The position numbers and the translations under genes are program-made. The notes below the pieces were generated by a model. The model saw nothing but the letters and a program-made list of their open reading frames with translations. It did no database searches and was not told where the DNA came from. Shown piece by piece: positions 11,335 to 22,170 of a stretch of 64,000 nucleotides of DNA. Origin of the DNA: Blastobasis lacticolella (lineage: Eukaryota > Arthropoda > Insecta > Lepidoptera > Blastobasidae); assembly GCA_905147135.1 (NCBI GenBank), contig LR990049.1, forward strand, positions 14,649,428-14,713,427, given 5' to 3'. How positions within the stretch are numbered: position 1 is the first letter of the stretch; each line of letters starts with the position of its first letter.

Positions 11335-11924
11335 CGACTATACATACCTAGGACAAATAGGCCGGCTAGGTAGGTCCAATTTCGAGAAAGAGGTCAATCG
11401 ACGAATCCAACTCGGTTGGGCAGCGTTCGGGAAGCTACGCCACATATTTTCGTCCCAATTACCGCAGTGTCTCAAGACGAAGGTCTTTGACCAATGTGTG
11501 TTGCCAGTGATGACTTACGGATCTGAAACGTGGCCACTCACTATGGGCCTTATAAGAAAGCTCACTGTTACCCAAAGGGCAATGGAAAGAGCTATGCTCG
11601 GAGTTTCTTTGCGCGATCGAGTAAGAAATGAGGAGATCCGCAAGCGAACCAAGGTCACCGACATAGCTCTAAGGATTGCCAGACTGAAGTGGCAGTGGGC
11701 AGGGCACATAGCTCGAAGAACAGATGGCCGATGGGGCAGTAAAGTTCTCGAGTGGCGACCACGTACCGGTAGACGCAGCGTGGGTAGGCCTCCTACAAGG
11801 TGGACCGATGACCTGGTAAGGATCGCAGGTACCAGCTGGATGCGGAAAGCACAGGACCGGTCTTTGTGGAGATCTCTGGGGGAGGCCTATGCCCAGCAGT
11901 GGGCGTCTTCTGGCTGATATGATG
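11335..11924 (+). mobile_element. RTE-clade retrotransposon 3' fragment
   Basis: An open plus-strand frame runs from about 11342 to a stop after 11917. It begins YLGQIGRLGRSNFEKEV and contains RRIQLGWAAFGKLRHIF, LPVMTYGSETWPLTMG, QRAMERAMLGVSLRDR, LKWQWAGHIARR, GRPPTRWTDDLVRIAG and AYAQQWASSG. This is the end of an RTE-type endonuclease/reverse-transcriptase polyprotein common in Lepidoptera. The frame is intact over about 190 codons, so the copy is young, but the RT catalytic core and endonuclease are missing. The 3' end is a GATGATG run. A 7-bp ATGTTTA at 11328-11334 and 11925-11931 may be its target duplication. It lies head-to-head with the minus-strand fragment at 10788-11252. Confidence 0.85.
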
Positions 11925-11934
11925 ATGTTTATTT

Positions 11935-12046
11935 ATTCATTCATCCAGTCGCTCCATTGCTATTACCTGATCTTCCAAATCCTGGATCATGGTCAACGCG
12001 GAACCTGGGGCCTCGCGTGCTTGAGTTCAACCGGGATATTAACGCC
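11935..12046 (+). mobile_element. SINE family A, 3' body fragment
   Basis: CCAGTCGCTCCATTGCTATTACCTG then AAATCCTGGATCATGGTCAACGCGG match the 3' body of the SINE copies at 15178-15425, 38001-38244 and 57603-57790. No tRNA-like head is present. Confidence 0.65.
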
Positions 12047-12059
12047 AAGAGGACCAATA

Positions 12060-12200
12060 TCTACGTTTGAGACGAAATTGAAGGTCATAGTGACACATAA
12101 ACGCGTTGATGTCTTTTGTATGGCGATTTTGGCCAAAAGCAAACTCGTCTGCCATAAATAAGTGATATATAATTTTCTTATCGGATTTTGTATAAAATTT
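12060..12200 (+). repeat. Local repeat family, copy 3
   Basis: Shares ACGCGTTGATGTCTTTTGTATGG (12101-12122), GGCGATTTTGGCCAAAAGC, AAACTCGTCTGCCATAAATAAG and TTTTGTATAAAATTT with copies 1 and 2. It lies about 1.4 kb from copy 2; the retroposons between them are later insertions. Confidence 0.7.
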
Positions 12201-13098
12201 AGTTACAGAGTGAATAACTTAATATGATACCAAACACAATTAATTGATTTCGGAACGTTTCGTTTTCATTTTAAATTGACGTAACACCTATCAATTTTTA
12301 AAAATGCTTTACAAATAGACCGTGATAACTATATCCAATCAAATGTTGACATCTTCGACAGGCACCGACTTCTAAAGCCGCACCTGAAGACATCTTTATG
12401 TCACGTATAACTTCCCAGAAGCGGTTTGGTGTAAATTATTCCATTGAACCGATTTTCCAAAATGGTATAAATGCCCCATACAGATCCATATTTAGATATA
12501 AGAGAAGACACCGCAAATACTTTACAAGGACAGTTTTACCTTTGATTGAATTGCTTGCTTGCATTTTAGCTCTTATGTACGAGGTGTAAAGGTCATTTAA
12601 CCGAAGCGCAGTGACTTGTTCGTGTACTCTGGTGGTAAACGAAGGGTGGTTTGACTTGGACATTTTGACACTTCGGGCGAAATCGCAGCGGGGCGTCGAA
12701 CTATCCATCTTCTGGGAAGCTCGCGTGAGGTAGATTGAGACCACAATATGGCGCTTCAGATATATGAACTTGAGAAATATGCGATGCCAGCGTGTCTATT
12801 GTGACACTCGGTGTGAGGTATTCGGTACAAGTGTAGTAAATATATGCCGCCGTCATAAGCGAGTTGTTATGTATGAGAATTTGCTCTAATTTGAATTTCT
12901 AAATTAAAATTGTTCTAAATAAAATGCATAGTCCAAACTATCAAATCGAAACGAAATCTATTATCATGTTTAATATTTTATTATAAAGAAAAACATAAAC
13001 TGTAATTTCGATATTAGCAGCGATACAGAACATTGTCGGTGAAAAGAAATAATACCAATGCACCGATGCGATGAGAAAACCTTAACAGTAATAAATTA
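12201..13098. other. Non-coding sequence, nothing recognised
   Basis: AT-rich. CTTCCCAGAAG at 12413-12423 has an inverted match (CTTCTGGGAAG) at 12709-12719, too short to define an element. The frames at 12398-12589 (+) and 12436-12744 (-) have no recognisable features. Confidence 0.4.
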
Positions 13099-13200
13099 TA
13101 ATAATAATAATAAATATTCGTGGACAAATTCACACAGCGCCATCTAGCCCCAAACTAAGCTAAGCTTGTACTATGGGTGCTAGCTAACTGATATACTACT
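13099..13200 (-). mobile_element. SINE family B, 3' body fragment
   Basis: AAATATTCGTGGACAAATTC, then CACAGCGCCATCTAGCCCC and CTAACTGATATACTACTT match the body of the fuller minus-strand copy at 33128-33390. The tRNA-like head is absent. Confidence 0.7.
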
Positions 13201-14489
13201 TATATACATACAATAAACAGTGAAATTCAATTAGTTTTAAAGACAATAAGTTTTTACCGTGCAATATGATACAAACGAGTTCGCTAAGTTGGTCATTACC
13301 AAATTTTATGATAATGCCCATTGTTCCCGAAAATTTTCTACTCATCGCGGAAAAATGAATTGTTAGTAAAAAATATATATAGTTACAAATCAAAATCTAA
13401 ATAAATATTAATCTTTGGCGTGGCAGTCGCACATAACGATCACGAGATTAATCCGCTACTTTTCCACAATTTCATTTTAGTCCAGCATAGTCACATTAAA
13501 TAAATATCCACATTAGAAAACTGCTGCGCTTTGTTATCCCACTCACAACTTCTATATATAGTTATTCTTGAGCTGAACAAATGTTACTATGGCACCTATA
13601 GATAGTTACAAACGTTAGGTCGTTCAGCAGCGGTATAAACTATACAATATACATACATGTCATAGATATTCCTGGGTAGGGCTCCCGTCGACTTTATGTG
13701 TAAGCAATATTATAATCATCACATGGCGATGGTAGGGGATGAGGGTTGGTAACAGCTGTGTCACGATTCACTAATCGCAGAAAATATATTACGGAAAACA
13801 CTGCTACTGCTGATACTGGTCTACTGAGAATAGTAGGCATTTTGAAAGATACTCATTGGAGACTCCAGAATATAAAAATGTTTTCCTCTAGGATTGGAGG
13901 AAGGAGTATATAGAAGAGTATCTATATAAAAATAATATATGGTTTCTACGTACCTATTTTTGGGCGATTCGAAATTTAAATATTGTCTACGAATATAAAT
14001 TCCTATGCCCGATATTAGTATGCAATAGCTCACCGCATAAAAACTGCATTGCCTAAATGTAATTTACGAGCGTAATCGTACGTTTTAACATCCCTATTTG
14101 GTGATTCCGATCAGCAGCTCGCAGGCTGTTGTAAAATCAGGCGGAGTTTGGCGCCGCGACGTTGACGGATTCATTAATCCGTGCCATTGCACCAGCGTGA
14201 CTTGGCTGCTGGCCTTTTGTTTCGGTACTCGGAAAAGCCATCAAACATAAAACAAAATAAATTAAGCGCACTTCGATTTCAACGAAAACCTATACGGTAG
14301 TCATCAAAATATGTTACAACCATCGATTGTAGTCTTATCATTTGCGCTTCATTGTTCAAGGGCTAATATTTGTTTCACGATTTCCCTTTAATTTTGTTCA
14401 AGATGATGAGTACCAACATCAAGCTCTTTGGTTACTTGTTGGATAATGATACCTAGACTATCTAGCGATGAATCGATTATTTTTTAATT
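13201..14489. other. Non-coding sequence, nothing recognised
   Basis: AT-rich, with a moderately GC-rich patch at about 14100-14220. No supported frame or RNA gene was seen. The 70-codon minus frame at 13821-14033 is AT-driven noise. Confidence 0.45.
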
Positions 14490-14588
14490 TTGCCTGGATG
14501 CGGAAAGCACAAGACCGGCCTTTGTGGAGGTCTCCTGGGGGAGGCCTATGCCCAGCAGTGGCCGTCTTCTGTCTCATATGATGATGAT
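14490..14588 (+). mobile_element. RTE-clade 3' end fragment
   Basis: GGATGCGGAAAGCACAAGAC, then GGAGGCCTATGCCCAGCAGT and a final ATGATGATG run match the last 100 bp of the RTE copy at 11335-11924. It encodes the AYAQQW end of the polyprotein. Strongly 5'-truncated. Confidence 0.8.
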
Positions 14589-15177
14589 AATAAGGCAGGC
14601 TGGCTACTTATATTAATACCTCATCAACGTAACACAGTTATCAGCGGGAGTTATGTCGTCTGCATATTTTCAAAGAAATTTCATGTATTCACGATTATAA
14701 CATAAATTTACGAAGACACTGCCTTCGCTTTAATACACATCATATTATTAAAATTATCGTAATCCCCGTACCAGTAGTGCACTGAATGAGACTCCTCCAT
14801 GAATGTACTTTTTCTATTATAGATGGGGGCAAAAGAGCAAACAGGCAATTTTATGCAAAAAGCCCACACTACCGTTTTCTAGCACACTTGCCGTTTCACT
14901 TGGCTCTTGTACAACTTCATTACAACTCTGACCTCGTGTACTAGCAATAGAAAGCTGTAATTTTCAGACCACATACCAAGAGAAATTGAGTGAAAACGTT
15001 CGAAGTTTGCAGTGACAATAAAATCTTTAATTGAGAAAACAATGGCAAAAACACTGAATGAACGTGGATCTCTCAGGTAAACGATATGTAAAACATTATA
15101 TGTCCTTCATTGTTCCTATAATAATATGTCTTTATGGTTATGTTTGGATTGCCTAAGTATAGAGAGAATACTAACAG
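14589..15177. other. Non-coding sequence, nothing recognised
   Basis: AT-rich with no supported frame or repeat. Confidence 0.4.
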
Positions 15178-15425
15178 ATGCTCTTACGGTGAGGAAAAAC
15201 ATCGTGAATCGTGAATGTGTAGCCATGATTCAATCTGGTCAGGTTCCCCTGTGAACAGGGTTACATGGTGGTCGGATGGCAGTCGCTCCACTGTGATTAC
15301 CTAATTTACAAAATCCTGGATCATGGTCAAGGCGGACCCCGGGCCCTCGTGCGCCTCGTGCGACCTGATGACCAACTGAGCACTTTGTTCATACTACAGG
15401 GATATTAGTTCAGCATTTCCATGTG
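15178..15425 (+). mobile_element. SINE family A, body without tRNA head
   Basis: GCTCTTACGGTGAGGAAAAAC, CAATCTGGTCAGGTTCCCC, GGCAGTCGCTCCACTGTG and AATCCTGGATCATGGTCAAGG appear in the same order as in the other family A copies. This is the 3' body of a SINE whose tRNA-like 5' end is lost. Confidence 0.7.
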
Positions 15426-15626
15426 CGACAACTATCCGGTCCATGGAGATTTAAGGCCTAAACGATCTGTTTTTTGGGTGTAGGAATAGGGGCCAGTGCT
15501 ATTTTCAGCCGTTATATTTTTTGCTGCTGTTTCTATTCATTTCATAATTACGAGCATAATATCGTGTATATGATGAATAGCCAAAATCAGGATGTATATC
15601 TCTAGCCGTTACCTTCACGGTACTAA

Positions 15627-15685
15627 AACTAGACTAGTGCTTTGCGGTATAATTAACTTTTTAATCGCAAAGCACTAGTCTAGTT
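15627..15685. repeat. Perfect 20-bp inverted repeat, 19-nt loop
   Basis: AACTAGACTAGTGCTTTGCG (15627-15646) is the exact reverse complement of 15666-15685, separated by 19 AT-rich bases. Flanks do not extend the pairing. It could be a small hairpin transposon end, a hairpin RNA or a local duplication. It is shorter than a typical insect pre-miRNA stem, and no known miRNA seed was recognised. Confidence 0.65.
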
Positions 15686-16505
15686 GCTGTCAGTAAGAAC
15701 CTGTAATTGGCTTTCTGTATTTATTTATGTTTTGTTTTCTTTTATTAAAATCTGTTGGTTTCCCATGTAAATAAAATAAAATAGACAAATTTGCAGTCTT
15801 CCCAGTAGACGTCTTTCACCCGAGCCCTTGACACTTAACACCACTGAGAAACAGAAATCTCGGTGCTATTCTACTTGACACCACACCACACGTCCGACAT
15901 TTACATTTGCATTCGCGTCTATTTATTTATTGAATTTCCGCGGCATCGTCGCAACGCAGCGCCAACTGAGGACTTTACGATGGCGATAAAACGGTGCGCG
16001 ACACGCACGTCACTGCGCCCGCGCAGCCGTGGTGTGCACGCGTGTTGCGTTTCCTCACATATCTCGCACTGTTAACTACGATGTCTAGGGAGCTCACTTG
16101 ATGATCGTAGGTGCTATGATCGTCGATAATGATAGCCGCCTGTGGTTAATGATAGAAGCTGTGGTTGTGAAGGAGAAAAAATATATGTATGTGTAAAATC
16201 GTAACTACAAAAAAAAGTATAATTTTCAAAATTTCGCAAGGTTTAAAGACTTTTTGTTTTGGTTATTTCCATTTTTCGCCCCTTTTGCCAACAAGTCCGC
16301 ACGTTCATTGCCTAACAGGCCGACATACACTGTAAAACAACATTTTTATTTTGTTGAGCCAGGGTTAGTATTGATTCCATCATCAAATAGGCTATTGGGG
16401 TTCCTGGCAAATTAAAGGTACATCGTGCTATATCACATAATATTTTTATTGCTTTGTGTAGATTTGTCAATCCCTGTTACTGTAATCAGTTCATTTAAAA
16501 TTGGG
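15686..16505. other. Non-coding sequence, small GC patch
   Basis: AT-rich, with a GC-richer patch at about 15940-16060. No supported frame. Nothing recognised. Confidence 0.4.
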
Positions 16506-17610
16506 AAAATTGTCTCTTGTCCCGTATGGTGTCCGGCGGTGGGTAATAGCACCAACCGCTTTCACTCTTGTTCGGGGAATACATTTGCAGGCAAAGCGTT
16601 CCACTCAGCAGCTGTACGCATTAGAAAGGGCGAGCCAAAGTGGTTCGTGCGTATAGCTGGTAATATATAAGGATGGAACGCCTGTCCGCCTCTTATGCCC
16701 GGAGGAAAGGGGCTTCACAGGGGAACAGTTCCCTTGCTCATTCCCTGAAAGCTATATCACCATGTAACTGGATAATCGAACTCATCTAATTCATCCATCA
16801 TTTATATTGTTATTGAAATGTACCTATGGAGGTACATTTTGTTTTTATAATGGGTACCTAGTCCAATGTAACCCCACAAAGACACAAATTGGCGTTCACC
16901 GCCAAAAAAGCTCCATTTGTTGTAGCTCCACAGTTCCAAGACACACCGCTTACCATTTAAAAATCTCAAAAAGTATACATATCCTAGGTTTCGACATCTC
17001 CAGTGTTGTCAAGTTTCGCGGTCACTTAAAAGAAAAGGTCAATTTGGCATCTCAAAAACTAAGTGTAATACTTCACGCCGGGTAACGATTTCTCCTACAT
17101 AAGACTTAAGTCAGGCCTCATTTGGCGTATTGCTCCCATCTATGGGCGGGAGTACTGCATACCAGCTTGGTCCTTGTGACTCGATCCAAAAACGTGCAAT
17201 GAGAATTTTTGACGATATTATGTTTACAAGTAGTATTGAGCCAGGGATTTCGCCTTCCTTTGGATGTTCTACCGCTTGTACAACGATATTTGTTCTCAGG
17301 AACTGTTTGATATGATGCCCACAGCCACGTTCTACCTTCGCAGCGCTCGCCATCGATAGGGGAGTTCAGCCTCAACCAATCGAGACATGGAACCAAATTG
17401 GTCGCGTTTCCAAAGGAGCTTTATCCCATGCACACTAAGGTTGTGAAATGAGCTCCCTGGAGAGGTTTTCCTTGGAGAGTCAGGAGAGTACAACATGGTA
17501 TTCTTCAAGAAAGGGGTGTAAAGTTTTTTCGGGTTTGACAGCACTTAGGTGTTACCCCTGGTATTGAAAACGTCCACAGGCTGCGGTAATTAGGCAGGCC
17601 GTAAGTTTAT
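16506..17610 (+). mobile_element. Decayed jockey/CR1-type non-LTR retrotransposon
   Basis: The plus strand carries frameshifted remains of the reverse-transcriptase C-terminal region. NPTKTQIGVHRQKSS, then HILGFDISSVVKFRGHL and KEKVNLASQKLSVI (about 16860-17080) are followed by fragments of the downstream domain, and by an end resembling ELPGEVF and FFKKGVK (about 17440-17525). The 3' UTR has CCACAGGCTGCGGTAATTAGG then GGCAGGCCGTAAG (17573-17602), matching the tails at 25120, 28690 (minus) and 52994. Many stops and frameshifts show an old dead copy. The 5' limit is uncertain. Confidence 0.75.
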
Positions 17611-18513
17611 TTGCTAGAGTAAATTTTTTTTAGGAGTGTTTATTTTTTATGAGTTTTTCTACAATTTTTTATTTGTTTTTATTGCACCGTAACCGAGTAG
17701 GTAACAATTTATTATATACTGTACGTAAGTAAAACAAATAGTAGGAACTTACACAAAATAAGTACCTAAGTGTAAGTAAGTGTGTTTTATTCTTTATACG
17801 GCTAATAACCGTGATACCTAAACATAGTTATTACACGACACCCGAACGAAATTAGAGTCGTACAATAAAACGAGCATACAGTAATAAAATTACTAATAGA
17901 TTAAAATACGATGTGGAGCAACGTTTACTGTCTAACCGCACTCCGGAGCGCGGGCCAGCCAAAATAAACGCTACCAAATTATATAATTTATGTTTAATAG
18001 CGACGTCGTGGGTGGCCGTCCGCCGGTTAATTGGCTCAATTGCCGATTTAGACGTACGATAAACAGAATCAAACAAATTGCGGCTTTCTTGCGGTGATTA
18101 TTGTGTAATCTGTGGAGTTGTGGAGTTTGTGCCCTTGTGTTGGTGCGGTGTGAAGAGCTGGCGTCGCCTGCGCCGGCGCAGCGCTACCGTTATTGGTCTC
18201 CGTAATTGGCGAGCTCGCTTCGAATACTAAGTGGCGATAATCACTTCATAATACCTTCGATTATATTGCCTTTGACGTGCATGTTAGTGACATTGATTTT
18301 TTATTAAATCCCATTGGAATTAGGCTTTTAATTTGATACTTATCTCTGTGGAGACTCTACATAGAGATAAAGCAACACTTTTACCTTTTTACTTTTATTG
18401 TTACAAAATGTTATCCTTCGTATAAACGTCATTATTTTCTATTTCTATCTTGTACATCTCGATTTAATGATCAAAATGAGTGGGATTGACGGTGTGGTAG
18501 CTCTACCGCGCCG
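17611..18513. other. Non-coding, with CpG-rich patch at 17930-18240
   Basis: AT-rich except for a GC-richer stretch containing GTCGTGGGTGGCCG (18005-18018), a 14-mer that recurs exactly at 40935-40948. No coding frame is supported. Candidate regulatory DNA (inference). Confidence 0.35.
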
Positions 18514-18522
18514 TGGGTGGTC
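18514..18522 (+). promoter_or_regulatory. Ci/Gli consensus TGGGTGGTC
   Basis: Exact match to the Cubitus interruptus/Gli consensus in reverse orientation (GACCACCCA). The same 9-mer occurs at 19855-19863 and 49424-49432, each in a GC-richer island. Function is inferred only. Confidence 0.35.
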
Positions 18523-19494
18523 TCTCCCGTACGTCTCTATGCACCGCTGAACCATGAACATGAGACTAAATGTCCTTATAATTCACTACATCTGCCACTT
18601 TGTACCGCTATAGGGTCACCATGTAGAGCTGTTGTTGTGGACGATTTTTAGCTATATGTTATGTATTTTCATGCCGAATAGGAAAACGGTTTTTGTTGTT
18701 ATATTTCAGTAATAATATATATCAGTATATAATAATAGTAGGTATTAAAAAAACAACTGCATATTATGGTAACTTCTATAGTTAACAAATATTAAGTGGT
18801 AAAGCTATTTAGTACTTTCTTAATATACAAGCAAAACTATGTGGTATTTTTTATGTGTAAATTTTTTTAAATATCCTATAAATATTTCATAACCGTTGCT
18901 GCCCCTAGCGCTCCATATACATAATGCAAGCGTATCTGATATTTTCCATTAATGATACAGAAACTGTTTTTGTTATGATCTTAATTAATACTTAATGCAT
19001 GTCGACGGCGCAAGCACGCTCTCCTATGTTTTGATTAATTTTAATCAAACTTTAAGTCACTCCGCAGGCAGCTATTACGGCCAATAGTTGCTTATAAATT
19101 ATTTATTATGATAGTAAAATCACAGGATAAACTACCGCTGGTATAAAATTAAATTGTATAAGTGCACAATTTAACAAGCAAGGTAATGAAGCTTACTATA
19201 TTTAGATATTTATAAGGCTTTTATGTGCAGAGAGCATTTAAAATGGTTACGTGCAACTTGCAACAGTCTTCGTTAGGTTATACAATACATGTATAACATA
19301 ATACTAAGTGCCTAAATTGAATTCATTTACGTTTAGGTACAGTTTATCACAACAATTTTAGTGATATAGAAATAAGATAAATAATAAAAACGTATTTTTA
19401 AATTCTAATTCGTGTAATTTATAAACACGCTTTTATAATTTATCTACATACAATATTAATAACATACATCACTTATCGACTTAAACCATTTAAT
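18523..19494. other. Non-coding sequence, nothing recognised
   Basis: AT-rich with long TA-rich runs (about 18690-18880 and 19300-19500). No frame, RNA gene or repeat recognised. Confidence 0.45.
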
Positions 19495-20120
19495 AAATGG
19501 AGACAGATGCGCAGGCGATCCATCTACATCGCATCGCCTGCCACTGGCAGCATCCTCATATCTCGGGGTCGCATAGCAGCATGTTGATATACAATTTCCG
19601 GCTTAACTGCTGTCGTCGTGTTTATTCGCCATCCATCATACGACCCTTGACACTGACGTAAAAAAGCGCGGGAAACGCAGGGGAAACCGCGTCTGTCACG
19701 CCGTAAAACATTCCGACTTTCGACCGCAACGGCCTCGCCCGCGAAACGTTACTAAAATATCTCCCAACAAAAAGCCCTTATAAATAAAAATACAAATAGC
19801 CATATGGAGCAATAAATTTGTTTATTGTACAATAAAATAATGTAGCGAGCTTGTTGGGTGGTCCGGCACAAAAACGCGGGGTAAGATGGCGCGGCCGTAG
19901 AGACGCGCTCGGCCCGCCGACACCGATATCTAGACAAAATAATTAACAAGTTAATTAAAAACTAATGGGTTAATACGTACCACTGGCAGGTGGTAGCCCG
20001 GGATCGCGGGATGGAGTTAATTTGCTCGAGGCGGCGAGAAAATTTAATATTGAAACTGCGAGTATCGATGCGACTTCCACTGCGCAAGCGATTGAAGGTC
20101 ACTGATAAAGCAAGGCGTCT
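19495..20120. promoter_or_regulatory. GC-richer island, candidate enhancer
   Basis: CpG content is higher than in the flanks. It holds a perfect 16-bp palindrome TTTATTGTACAATAAA (19821-19836), which is two head-to-head Sox/forkhead-like half sites, and an exact Ci/Gli site 19 bp further on. No coding frame is supported. Conservation between species would be the test. Confidence 0.4.
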
Positions 20121-20515
20121 TTTATGGAACTTTGCTACTTAAGATTACGTTCCAAGATGCACTATAATATTTATTTTTTATGTTAAATTGACTTATTACG
20201 TGTTTGGTGTATTTTGCCCGGGACGCCGTCCACGTAAAAATCAGGTATTCGCGCGATAATTCGGGATAAATAATAGTCTATACTGTATTCTGGGTTATGA
20301 GCTACAACACTTTAAAATGTTATCTAAATTAGTTCAGTTTATATGCGCAAGAGTAACAAACATCCATCATAATATCCTTGCGTAAAATAGGTTATATAAT
20401 AAAATAAAAAAATGTAATTATTAAAAAATAGAGGACACTACATTTCAATTTCAACAACTCGCAACACTATTTATTGGAACCATGCTTATGGAGATACACG
20501 ATATAATTTTCCAAT
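20121..20515. other. Non-coding sequence, nothing recognised
   Basis: AT-rich, no supported frame. Confidence 0.4.
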
Positions 20516-20645
20516 AAGTATCGAATGGTGCAGCGGAGCGCGCGCGGCGTCCGTGGCGTCCGCGGCGTGCGCGGTGTGCGGCGCGGCCCCATGACAGGGC
20601 GCGGAACAATCGCCCCATTGTCTCGCTCCGAGCACGCATTAATTA
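20516..20645. promoter_or_regulatory. CpG-rich island with inverted Sox half-sites
   Basis: A GC-rich block (alternating CGCGGCGTCCGTGG-like units) ends in ACAAT (20606-20610), six bases, then ATTGT (20617-20621), an inverted pair of Sox core sites, followed by a TTAATTAAATAA homeodomain-type run. The 62-codon minus frame is Arg-rich and is treated as non-coding. Confidence 0.35.
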
Positions 20646-20800
20646 AATAATAGTTGTCCTCTCACGTAATGACTTAATTTTAGGGCTCGGTCGGCGCCCA
20701 CCTGTTGTTGCGCGCGCGCCGGAACCGGACGCTGTACTTGCGATATTACATACTCGCTCTATACAATTATATTTTGCATTATACACTTTATTAAAGGGGC

Positions 20801-21080
20801 GACGGTGGACTCGGTGGCCTAATGGGTAGCGAGTCCGACTTGTAAGCGAAATGTACCAGGTTCGATCCCCGTTGCCGCCATGTAGCAATGACTTTTTCTG
20901 AATTATGTAAATACATTAGATGAACACTAAACTATGCTCCGATGGCTAGGGAAATCATCGTGAGGAAATCTGCACGTTCAATGTGTAATAATTATCAAAT
21001 CAGGTCAGATTCCCTTATTTACGGGTCACGGAGGTCTACTGTAATTATCTCATGTGCTAAATTCTGAACCATGGTCTTTG
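20801..21080 (+). mobile_element. tRNA-derived SINE, family A, near complete
   Basis: GACGGTGGACTCGGTGGCC starts a tRNA-like head with A box TGGCCTAATGGG (20815-20826) and B box GGTTCGATCCC (20859-20869). After it come CATGTAGCAATGAC, ATTATGTAAATACATTAG, TCGTGAGGAAATCTGCACG, CAGGTCAGATTCCC and TCTGAACCATGGTC. This is the same order as in the other family A copies. It is transcribed by RNA polymerase III if active, and depends on a LINE for movement (family knowledge). Confidence 0.8.
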
Positions 21081-21558
21081 CCATTCTATTTCTGCCAGTA
21101 CACGAATGGGCCACCATGTCTGGGAAAGTAGGTACTCTTGCATAAGCGCTTGCCTCTTTAAACAGGCTCCACAGCGGTGATGCCGAAAGTGACCGACTCA
21201 TGACCAGCTCCTCCCAGAGCCCATGCGCCCAAATAGTAATCCTGGGCAATTTTAATGTTCACCACTCAAAATGGCCCGATTCACAAAGGACTGACCATGC
21301 GGACAAATCTGTTCATGCTTTCGCTATGGTTTATAGTGTGACACAGGTGATGTCGTCGGCCGGCCGATAGCTTGGCCAGCGGTGGCGGCCAAGGGCCCAA
21401 AGTCTGCGGAATCATCATGCTTAGGCTGCAAAGATCATAAACAAACATTATTAGGGTTACTTGACGAAATGTAAATTGAAAATTTAAGTAGCAGTAGGAA
21501 CTTAAAAGCCATACGATAAATAAATAAATTAGGGTATTTACCTGTCTATGCAAAAAAT
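21081..21558. other. Non-coding, possible repeat remnants
   Basis: 21200-21225 has ACCAGCTCCTCCCAGAGCC, close to CCCAGCTCCTCCCAGAAG at 2398-2415, suggesting an unnamed repeat. A minus-strand frame across 21281-21763 ends in a GC-rich stretch but matches no known family. No gene called. Confidence 0.35.
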
Positions 21559-21589
21559 TACACAATTTCGCTCCCATATCTGCCGCTGT
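21559..21589. repeat. Local duplicated ~29-bp block, copy 1
   Basis: CACAATTTCGCTCCCATATC followed by TGCCGCTGT matches GCAATTTCGCCCCATATCCG plus ACGCTGT at 22121-22147. The two copies lie 560 bp apart in the same orientation and differ at only a few bases. Possible duplicated regulatory block. Confidence 0.45.
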
Positions 21590-21717
21590 AGGTCCAAAGT
21601 TGTATTGCATGTATACTTTTGCGTCGGCGGCGCTGGTGGGACGCGTCGGGTGGGTGTTTAAAGTTACTCTTACAAATGCATTAAAATACACGTTATTGTG
21701 AAGCTTTGCTCTAAATT

Positions 21718-21791
21718 GAGTTGTCCCCACACGCAGTTTTGTTGCGTGTGGGGACAACTCCATAGAAAAAGGAAAGACCGTCCTTTTTCTA
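21718..21791. repeat. Two adjacent perfect hairpins
   Basis: GAGTTGTCCCCACACGCA (21718-21735) pairs perfectly with 21743-21760 across a 7-nt loop. Two bases later TAGAAAAAGGA (21763-21773) pairs perfectly with 21781-21791 across another 7-nt loop. Two perfect stems in tandem are unlikely by chance. They could be recently formed inverted duplications or ends of a small element. Confidence 0.65.
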
Positions 21792-21989
21792 GGGTGGCCA
21801 AAGCTTTATTAGCAGTATTGTTAGGCTAGGTATGTCAAGATCTTTTGTGTGTGTTTTATTCTTTGTATTGGTCGATTTATTTTCGGATAAAACTCCGCTA
21901 AAAAAAACCACGGCGTCTGCAATCCGCTTAAAAAAGGCACTAAAAGCGAGCGGAAGCTGGCCCTCTAATTGCATATCGGGAGCGTTTGC

Positions 21990-22170
21990 TAATGTCTCTA
22001 TACGGGGGCTGTAATGGCGCTGAAGGGCGATGACGGCGATTGGCCACGCCCGGCCGGCGGCGGCCTACAAAGCCCGATTCATCACGCTCCGGGGCTGTAA
22101 AGATCGAGATTTGCAATGACGCAATTTCGCCCCATATCCGACGCTGTCGCCGTAAACGCACTCTTGTGCG
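21990..22170. promoter_or_regulatory. CpG-rich block with duplicated motif, copy 2
   Basis: GC-rich stretch (GGCCACGCCCGGCCGGCGG near 22040-22058) followed by the second copy of the block also seen at 21559-21589. No coding frame is supported. Confidence 0.35.

Noticed and set aside
15627..15685. microRNA gene at the 20-bp hairpin
   Set aside because: The stem is shorter than a usual precursor, no known seed was recognised, and no expression data are available. Kept only as an inverted repeat.
21281..21763. 160-codon minus-strand ORF, possibly containing an exon after a CTTTGCAG acceptor
   Set aside because: The acceptor-like string is suggestive, but the translation matches no family and the frame ends without a good donor or a recognised terminus.
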